Part shown: positions 11,851 through 20,149 of the stretch, piece by piece | Layout: the number at the start of each line of letters is the position of its first letter | Numbering within the stretch: position 1 is the stretch's first letter | Source: Calonectria ilicicola | Taxonomy: Eukaryota; Ascomycota; Sordariomycetes; Hypocreales; Nectriaceae | Assembly: GCA_020809705.1 (NCBI GenBank) | Contig: CP085830.1 | Location: 2,480,001 to 2,544,000 of the forward strand | Direction: 5' to 3' | Length of the DNA stretch: 64,000 nt | Position numbers and translations under genes: made by a program | The notes under the pieces: generated by a model | What the model was told of the DNA's origin: nothing | Databases searched by the model: none | What the model saw: the letters and a program-made list of their open reading frames with translations, nothing else

Positions 11851-13028
11851 GCCCGGTATAGGAGCTGTGTGAGTTTCAGACAGGCTGGGCAAGAGCAAGC
11901 GTGGCTCTCTGGAACTACATGTCCGACAGGAGACGAGCTGGGCTGAGCTGGACGGACGCGCCTGGTTTCGGACCATGAGGCCGAGAGAGGGTCGTTGCTC
12001 TCGGAAACGTTGCGGCAGAGAGGGTCGGAATCGGGCCGGAGCACGATTCAATGACCAAACAATAATCCGTCATGACTACAACAACAGACGGGACGGCAAG
12101 TTGGCTGCTAGACGCCGAGGCACCGTGCGCATACCAGACCTCGCCACTCATCACCCGTTTTGTCGTCCTCTCCACTGCTGTCGTGTGCGCGGGATATAAT
12201 CCTGGGTCTATGTATTCACGGTGCGCACCCGCGATTTCCCCCGAGAAAATAGCAAATGCGCCCGAGCAAGGGCTGTGGCGTCGGCAAGATTGAGTTGCTG
12301 ATGAAGCATGCAAAAGCAGATCAAATAGAGTAAGGTAACAGTAAATGCATTTGCTCCCGTCGGCCAACGAAATGGGGCAGCTTGCTTCCCTTCTGGGCAG
12401 TGGGACAAGCCAGGGACCAGACGCCATTGGCTGGAGCTTCAGAGTGATGGCAATTGATTCTTCAAACAAGATGGACAAGGCGGCCAATGAGGCTGCTCTG
12501 ATAGTATCAAAGGGAACTAGGAGGGGCCCGCGCAGGGATCAGACATGAATGCATCATGGCAAAAGATGGGGCCACCACCCTCTTGGTTCTCTGCCTTGGG
12601 CTCTCCTCGGGACATTGGAACAAGGGTGCATCTAGTAATTCTTGGGGTAACGGAGCTCGCGAGCACACTACTGTAATAGATCGAGTAAGGATATTCCTCC
12701 ACTGGTCTGCCGTCTTCGTCGTTGCCCAAACGCGATGAGCCCAGCCGAGGCCGGCGCTTTGGGTCAGTGGAAGAAAAAAAATAGTACCGCCTACCAAGCA
12801 CACGCTAGCAACCCATGTCTTCCGTTCCCGCAGCGAAGACCGACCTCGTCTTGATGCAATGAGGCCTAATGGGAGGCGGTAGCAAGGTCTGCAGGGACCG
12901 TCTCGGAAGAGCACCTGATTCGACGGCTCCAACAAACGGCTGCCCTTTGAGGACCGAAGTTTTATGAGGTTCTTCTCGTGTCATGTTATGAAACTGGAGA
13001 GAGTGGCTTGTGGGATGATGCCATGTTT

Positions 13029-13052
13029 GGGGGCGGGTTTCCGGGGATTGGG
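13029..13052 (+). other. G-quadruplex-forming motif
   Basis: Four G runs (5, 3, 4 and 4 G) with loops of 1, 5 and 3 bases, meeting the common G3+N1-7 rule. It lies in the gene-free block upstream of gdhA. Confidence 0.6.
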
Positions 13053-14638
13053 GACTTTCTTGGGGGGAAGATTGTTGTTCCCCCTGGGGTTCCGGGAGAC
13101 TCCGCCTCATCCACGTTTGTAATGATTTGTGTTATGCGATTCGATTTTGCCTCGTTTTCTTTTTCCCTTATTTGTGGGTGTCTGTCTGGATGAGACATCA
13201 TGAGAGCAGGCATCCAAGCTTCGGGACGTGGGATGTCATGAGTGTGGGGTGTCGGGTTAGCTGACGGACGGCCTGGAACAGTCCCACGAGATTTTCAGCT
13301 TGGGGGATGAGGAAGCGCCTCTTGGCAGCGGACTGCGGAATATCTAGGACTGCATGTCCTGCACGGCATAGCATGGTACTGTGGCTCAAAGCAGGTAGCG
13401 CATCGCATCGCGGCTAGCGTATTTTTGACACAAATGGAAAGAAAATGTAAAAGGCGCGATGATGAATGATGGCTATGATGAACAAGAACTGAGATAAGAT
13501 GGCGCACCAACCAGTCCCGTCCCAGCGCCCCCGCGCGGCGCCCCGCGGTTGGCGCATCGTCGTTGTGCAGAGTCCAGTGTGGGCCGAGAAAATTAGCGCC
13601 AGATGGGCGTGTGCATACGAACATGAGAGACCGAGGCTTTGGTTGGCTGGGAGCAGCTGCCCATGAGAATATGGGGGATGGATTGACGGCAATAACTTTC
13701 GGACCAGAGCGAGATGTTGAAAGATGTGAAGATGAATGTGGCAATGGAAACGACGCGAGCGAGATTAGGAGGGTGTGAGCGGCATGTAGGCAGCTGCAAG
13801 CTGCATGTGAGGGACCATGACCCATGCTGGTTTATGGCGAAGAAGCGTTCAAGACAGGCAAGGAGGCACACTACTGGCTGTTTGTGTATTTCATTTCGTC
13901 ACTGGATTTACAATCATTGTAGTCGACATGTTTCGTAGCAAACAGCTCTATTTTCCCGTGGCGAACTTGGCGTTGATGGTGGCAGCGATTTTCGGCGGGG
14001 GTGTGGAGGGGTAGGCTGCTATGTCGGAGGAGGGCGTGTGTGGCAGGCGGCGAACAAAGAACGATGCGAACTTTTCCCGCTTCACCCCGAACCCAAGCCA
14101 GGGCATGAAAAACTGCAATGTGCGACTTCATCCGCAAGAGGATACTCAGGTTAGTAGAATTGGGGGAGAAAAAAAATTTAGTGGGGAGGGTAAGGTACCG
14201 GAGACCGGACATATGCCATGCCTGCCAAGCATACTGCGCTGCGTCGAGACGGGGCTTCCTTCCCCTTACACGGACCACCCGAAGCGATGGGCTATGGGGC
14301 TGGCAGGCAGGAACGAGGGAACAGGGTCCTGACTTCGGAGGGGCAGCCGCCGGGCCGTGGCGCACTTTCTGTTTGTCGTTGACTGAAGCTTTCATGTCAC
14401 GGCTAACGGTGAGTGGCCTGTTGAAAGCTCCCGCAGCCATACGTAGGCCCAGAAGGCATTGCACTCTGGGGGTGGATATGGGGCGTGCGAAGTGGAAACT
14501 GGGAGTTGACGGAGAGAGATAGGGGATTATTGAGCTTGATTCACGAAGCGGGTGTGAACTGTGGATTGTGGATTGTGGACTGTGGAGTGAGGCTGGAACC
14601 ATGATGAGATGGATGGATGTTGCTTCCAGGACACTGTC

Positions 14639-14718
14639 CACACACCACACCTCACACACCACACACACACTCTTTGGCGTTGTCGTGTTGTTCAATCTCA
14701 CAGCTTTCAATTATATAA
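14639..14718 (+). promoter_or_regulatory. gdhA core promoter: CA-rich tract and TATA box
   Basis: A CA-rich tract (14639-14671) is followed by TTATATAAA at 14711-14719, about 130 bp before the gdhA ATG. A CT-rich stretch then leads to the start codon. This TATA plus pyrimidine-leader arrangement is typical of highly expressed fungal genes. A single AGATAG (HGATAR) site is at 14518-14523. Confidence 0.6.
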
Positions 14719-14848
14719 ACCTCCCTTCCCTCCCTCCTCAATTGCTTTTCTTTTTTCTCTATCCTCATCCTCTCATTCTCAACTCGACATCTCCAACATC
14801 AACACAAAAACACGAACCCTTCACAACCACCCAATACAACTAATCAAA

Positions 14849-16730
14849 ATGTCGAACCTTCCCTCCGAGCCCGAGTTCGAGCAGGCTTACAACGGTAACC
14901 CTCCACTTGCCATCCTATAGCCTCATCTGTCTCTAATACGTCTTGCTTTCAGAGCTTGCCAGCACTCTCGAGAACAGCAAGCTCTTCTCTGAGCGCCCCG
15001 AGTTCCGCACCGCTCTCGCCGTCGCCGCCGTCCCCGAGCGTGTCATCCAGTTCCGTGTCACCTGGAGCGACGACAAGGGCAATGTCCAGGTCAACCGCGG
15101 TTTCCGTGTCCAGTACAACTCTGCTCTTGGCCCCTACAAGGGTGGTCTTCGATTCCACCCCTCCGTCAACCTGTCCATGTATGTGAGATGCGACAAGAGA
15201 TCAACAGATCTACCCCTCCGAATCCAGGACCCGGTAGTCCAATCACGGAACTGGAGCTTGATATCAATCGATAATTGAGATCTCTGTTATCATTTTCTGG
15301 CACCAGCTTAATGATAATGGCTGCATCTTCTGTTTATCTTAAATTGTTATCTCGCCCAGTAGCGTATTGGCTAGCACCTGGCTTTTTTTCCCCCCATCCA
15401 ATAATGCATCACTTACTGACTGTGGCGTCTGCAGCCTCAAGTTCCTCGGTTTCGAACAGACCTTCAAGAATGCTCTGACTGGCTGTAAGTAACACTCAGT
15501 GCTTATCTGCACTACCTCTACCATCCCTCCCACCCCACGCATCTGCTTGCTTTTTATACCAACGCGAGCTTTTGTGCTGCACCATGAAAACTCTAGCGTC
15601 CTCGCGGGGTAGCGCTCAGAATGGCTGCATATTCACACCTTCACACTCATGATAAGAAAAACCACAGTAACTAACAATGTGCGATAGTGAACATGGGTGG
15701 TGGCAAGGGTGGTGCCGACTTCGACCCCAAGGGCAAGTCTGATGCTGAGATCCGCCGATTCTGCCAGGCTTTCATGAAGGAGCTTTCCCGCCACATCGGT
15801 GCCGACACTGATGTCCCTGCTGGTGATATCGGTGTTGGTGGCCGCGAGGTCGGCTACCTCTTCGGTGCTTACCGCACCATCCGCAACCGCTGGGAGGGTG
15901 TCCTCACTGGCAAGGGCCTCTCCTGGGGTGGTTCTCTGATCCGCCCTGAGGCCACTGGCTACGGTCTTGTCTACTACGTCGACCACATGCTCGAGCACGC
16001 CGGCAAGGGCTCCTTCGCTGGCAAGCGCGTTGCCATCTCCGGTTCCGGTAACGTCGCTCAGTACGCTGCCCTCAAGGTGATTGAGCTCGGCGGTACCGTT
16101 GTCTCTCTTTCCGACTCCAAGGGTGCTCTCATCGCTGGCGAGGGAGCTGCTTTCACCCCCGAGGACATCACCAACATCGCTGCCCTCAAGATCAAGCGCG
16201 AGGCTTTGACCGCTTTCGAGCACGCTGGCAAGTTCACCTACATTGAGGGTGCCCGACCTTGGGTCCACGTCGGCAAGGTCGACGTCGCTCTTCCCTGCGC
16301 TACCCAGAACGAGGTCAGCAAGGAGGAGGCTGAGGCTCTTGTCGCCGCTGGCGCCTATGCTGTTGCTGAGGGTTCCAACATGGGCTGCACTCAGGATGCC
16401 ATTGACGTCTTCGAGGCCCACCGCAAGGAGAAGGGTGCCGAGGCCATCTGGTACGCCCCTGGCAAGGCCGCCAACTGTGGTGGTGTTGCCGTTTCCGGTC
16501 TTGAGATGGCCCAGAACAGCGCTCGTCTCCAGTGGACCGAGGAGGAGGTCGACAACAAGCTCAAGGGCATCATGAAGGATGCTTTCTTCGCTGGTCTCAA
16601 CACCGCCCAGAAGTACGTCGAGGCCAAGGAGGGTGAGCTGCCCAGCTTGGTTGCCGGTAGCAACATTGCCGGTTTCATCAAGGTTGCCGAGGCTATGCAC
16701 AACCAGGGTGACTGGTGGGAGGACAACTAA
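14849..16730 (+). CDS. gdhA: NADP-specific glutamate dehydrogenase
   Basis: Makes glutamate from 2-oxoglutarate and ammonium, the main anabolic entry of ammonium, in the cytosol. Four exons: 14849-14894, 14953-15178, 15435-15484 and 15688-16730, giving 454 aa, the usual length for the hexameric fungal enzyme. Motifs are [33 protein letters not shown], the catalytic-lysine region [18 protein letters not shown], and the Rossmann [17 protein letters not shown] rather than NAD specificity is assigned from length and family, because the fungal NAD enzyme is about 1000 aa. Introns 2 (256 nt) and 3 (203 nt) are far longer than others in the window, and intron 2 carries a GATA-site cluster. Codon use is strongly C-ending, a sign of high expression. 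Confidence 0.96.
15269..15352. promoter_or_regulatory. cluster of five HGATAR sites in gdhA intron 2
   Basis: Sites are CGATAA (15269-15274), TGATAA on the minus strand (15287-15292), TGATAA (15312-15317), and AGATAA on the minus strand (15334-15339 and 15347-15352). HGATAR is the known binding sequence of AreA/NIT2 nitrogen-regulatory GATA factors, and fungal gdhA is known to be nitrogen regulated. Function of this intronic cluster is inference. Confidence 0.5.
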
Positions 16731-18384
16731 AAGAACCACTCCGAAACAAAAAAGAAAGGAAGAGTGAAAAGGGAACCAAGAATATACCCCCGTGAGCAGG
16801 CCTCATAACAGCACGAGGTTTTCCCTTGGTCTACGGTTCTCACATGGTTTCCCACCCTCGCATGTATAGGATTTAAGAGGGATTTGGAAACTCAAAAGCT
16901 AACCACCTAGCTTCTGTTTCTCGTTCATGGTCGTCACGGGCATGAAATGATGCATTCTCTGTTGGGCGTTTGTGGCTTCGTGATAGACTTGAAGGATTGT
17001 TTTGTTAGCCTCGTAGTCTTTTGGTTATTTAGGTACGGAAATGAACAACGTACATTTTTTATTACTTTCTGGTTCCAAACATGATATGTGAATGTGCCTC
17101 TATTTCTTAGACTATTATAACTCTTTGATTTCTCACTGTTTTTACAGTGCAATTCTTGCTTCTCTCGTGCTTTTCGTTTTTTTTTTTTTTTTTTTTTTTG
17201 GTTGTATGTAACCGTTTCCCAATCAACTACAAATGAAGGATGAAATAATTTAAATATTACCCTTTCCTCTTCTCTCTTTACTTTCACTTGTATTTGTGTT
17301 CTTAATTTTGCTATCCAGTTCATACTCTGGGGCAGTCAAGTTTTGTGGTGTCTGAGACAAAGAAGTCAGTCGCCATGGCGCTATTTTTCAAAGCGCGCAT
17401 TGCATTTCTCTAATGGTACAATGCAATTCGGTGGGTAATGAGTAAGTCGGACTCTTTCCGTACATCCTGGCATCTGTCAGTTGTTACCAAAAGAGAATCT
17501 TTCACTGGTGGAATGATTGTGGTTTTTTTAAAAAGTACGTAATGCCAACCGCATGCTTGTCCAGATGGAAACATGGGCAGTTCTGTTTGCTGTGGACGGG
17601 GGTGTACAATGCACCCCCTAAAAGATTGTGCCTCAGTGAAATTTCCCACTCAGGCATCACAAAAACTTGACTGTTCAAAATATGGAAATAAATAAATGAT
17701 GATGAATAAAATAAAATTATATATCTAATTTATTTAATTACTTTCTATTTATATTTCCTTTTCTTATAAAGTAGTGAAGAAAAAGCAGAAAAAGTAGAGA
17801 GGGCATAATCTTTCAAGGGTTGTATTGTAGAGCAAAAAGTTCCTGACTTGTCACAGTGATTGAGATGCAAAACGATACTATTGGGCATATATATATATAT
17901 TGAACTTCTTCCCCCCAGCACCCAGAAATACTTGACAGGGCAGATTATACATGATTCGGAGTTTTTATCCTGCTGCCCATGCACCACTGTCCATCACCCT
18001 TGCGCGTAGCAATGGGGTTTCCAGTGTGGACTCTGGGCACCATCCCCCGCATTTTAGCTACCTGACAAAGCCGTCCGGAGCCCCGGTCCGCTAACAGACC
18101 CGCGTCTTGGCTCCCCCACCAGCCCCCCCGAGTGACAAGGCACCCGAGGCTTAAACGGCTGCAACTGGGTGCATTAACTCAAACAAGAAAGACCTCGGCC
18201 CGTTTTGGTAATGACTTCAGAACGGGTGTCGAATTCCGTTTATATATCTTTTTTTTTATAGAGGCGGATAGCGTTGGTGAAGCACATACATGTTGTATAG
18301 ACATATATCCTAATTGCAGTTTTGCCTGAGCGAGCTTCAACACCTTGAATTGGACATTAGGAACATACGGGCAAGCAGGAAAAC
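16731..18384. other. intergenic region downstream of gdhA
   Basis: The first part is the gdhA 3' region. It includes a 23-nt T run (17177-17199), the fold-back element copy B (17607-17827) and an AT dinucleotide run at about 17887-17901. The last 300 bp are the promoter of the CoA-transferase gene. No gene is seen. Confidence 0.6.
17607..17827 (+). mobile_element. MITE-like fold-back element, copy B
   Basis: The best-preserved copy, 221 bp. It is flanked on both sides by TA (17605-17606 and 17828-17829), the expected target duplication. The left end CAATGCACCCCCTAAAAGATT (minus its last base) pairs with the right end, which on the other strand reads CAATACAACCCTTGAAAGATT (same); about 17 of 21 positions agree. 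The core at about 17684-17758 runs from GGAAATA to TATTTCC and is AT-rich and palindromic. It shares a 24-nt identical stretch (AAAATTATATATCTAATT and following) with copy C. No open frame of note. Confidence 0.85.
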
Positions 18385-19673
18385 ATGGCTGGTATTCCGC
18401 CTCTCCACGGCATCAAGGTGGTCGAGTTCGCCGGCCTCGCGCCAGGTATGTCTTTTTCCCTCCCATCAACTAAAAGTAATGACTCTCATCCGTGGTGCAA
18501 TCTCTAGGCCCCTTTGCTGGCATGCTGCTCGCCGACGCGGGTGCCTCAGTGCTGCGCATCGACCGCGCGCAGGGCGAGTCTCATAAGTTTGGCGGGCGCG
18601 CGCTGCCCACCGAGGACATGCTCGCCCGCCACAAGGCCTCGGTGGCCGTCGACCTCAAGGCCCCCCGCGGGGTTGCCCTGGTCAAGCGCATCGTGGCAAG
18701 CGCCGATGTGCTCATTGACCCCTTCCGCCCCGGCGTCCTCGAGAAGCTCGGTCTCGGCCCGGACGTGCTGTGTGCCATCAACCCGCGCCTGATCTACGGC
18801 CGCATGACGGGCTTCCGCCGCGACGGGAAGTACTCGGCCATGGCCGGACACGACATCAACTACCTCGCCGTCTCGGGTGCGCTGTCTCTTCTAGGTCGTG
18901 ACGGCGAGAAGCCGCATCCCCCGTGGAACATCTTGGCCGACTTTGCGGGCGGCGGCACAATCCTGTTCCAGGGCATTCTTCTTGCTGTTATTGCACGCCA
19001 GTCTTCAGGCCGCGGGCAGGTCGTCGAGGCGAACATGGTGGACGGCGCATCATACCTGGCCAGTTTCCCTCGCATGGCCCTGAAGACACCCACCGGCAAC
19101 AAGGGCCGCGGCAAGAACCTGCTGGATGGAGGATGCCCCTGGTATGACACGTACGAGACCTCGGACGGCAAATACATGTCTGTCGGAGCCCTGGAGCCTC
19201 AGTTCTTCGCAGCCCTCATCAAGGGTCTCGGCCTGGCTGGCCAGGGGTGGGAGGAGAAGCGAGCCGACACGACCACATGGCCCACGCTGCAACAAATCTT
19301 TACCGATACGTTCAAGAGTAAGACGCGCACCGAGTGGGAGGCTGTGTTTGACGGCACCGACGCCTGCTGCACGCCTGTCCTAGAGTACCCAGAGCTCGAG
19401 AGCGAGCCGGGCCGCGAGGGTGACCAGCGACCCGCTGTGACGCTACGGGAGACGCCATGCCTGGCTGTCAAGCAAGGAGCCGCACTGAAGGATGCCTCAG
19501 TGTACGGCCAGGGAAGCGGTGTTCCGGGAGACGGATACAAGGGAGTGCCGCTTTCACCCGGATCAGGGGGCGAGCGGGTGCTGAATGCATGGATCGGCTG
19601 GGAGAACGGGAAGGAGTACGAGGTCAAAGGCGGCGGTTTGGTGTTAAAGGATGGCGAGGCATCCAAGTTGTAA
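18385..19673 (+). CDS. CoA-transferase family III protein, probable alpha-methylacyl-CoA racemase, peroxisomal
   Basis: Two exons, 18385-18445 and 18508-19673, giving 408 aa. The protein starts [29 protein letters not shown], the classic CaiB/BaiF family opening. GHDINYLAVSGALS (His about 135, Asp about 136) matches the racemase active-site region, and FAGGGTILFQGILLA follows. The C-terminus is ASKL, so the last three residues SKL form a type 1 peroxisomal targeting signal. Alpha-methylacyl-CoA racemases convert 2R- to 2S-methylacyl-CoA so branched fatty acids can enter peroxisomal beta-oxidation. Other class III CoA-transferases share the fold, so the exact reaction is inferred. The coding sequence is very GC-rich relative to its flanks. 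Confidence 0.85.
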
Positions 19674-20149
19674 TGTAGATAAATAGGTGTGGTGTTATTT
19701 TATCAGGATCCATATCAAGCGCACGTGAATAAACCAACATGTAACATTCATCAACACACCCAGGATTTTCCTCGATGCAACGTTTGGAATACAATATTCG
19801 GATACCTTGTCAAGTTCATTTATAGAATCACGTCCCAGAAGCATCAATCTATTTTCTATTGGTACAAGTCTGTACATCACAGCACAAAGAAACAAAAAAA
19901 ACACATGAGCATGTGTGGAGTTGCATGCCTTTACATCCATAATCAAGGGGATTTACATGTACCCATCCATACACTTAAAAAAGAAGACAATTTTCTTTTT
20001 GGGCCTTGCACAATACCTCAACAGCAGTCTAATTTGATATCCCAAGTGCATGTAATTCAAGTTCCTCCAACGCCATGACGTTTTAAAAAAAAAAACATTG
20101 ATCTATTATAACAACTGTCCCAAACCAGCGCTTACGCATAAACATCTCA
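19674..20149. other. intergenic space, racemase-like gene and DscA gene (convergent)
   Basis: Shared 3' region of two convergent genes. It is AT-rich with poly(A)-like stretches and a CACGTG at 19722-19727. Nothing else is recognised. Confidence 0.6.

Larger units (their letters stand above)
10652..14848. other. 4.2 kb gene-free block between POL3 and gdhA
   Basis: I recognise no gene. The plus strand is G/purine-rich over much of 10900-13800, so the minus strand is pyrimidine-rich and shows a chain of open frames (up to 279 codons at 13871-14710). None reads like a protein. An 11-bp degenerate tandem repeat lies at 11807-11850 and a G-quadruplex motif at about 13029-13052. The proximal part (14500-14848) is the gdhA promoter and leader. 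The block could hold a long non-coding transcript, but nothing in the sequence proves one. Confidence 0.55.

Noticed and set aside
13871..14710. 279-codon minus-strand frame upstream of gdhA
   Set aside because: The minus strand is pyrimidine-rich, which suppresses stops. The product is Ser/Pro/His/Arg-rich with no motif, and no splice partner was found.
15633..16739. 368-codon minus-strand frame over gdhA exon 4
   Set aside because: Antisense shadow of a C-ending-codon gene. The repetitive Leu/Val/Gly/Ser composition has no family likeness.
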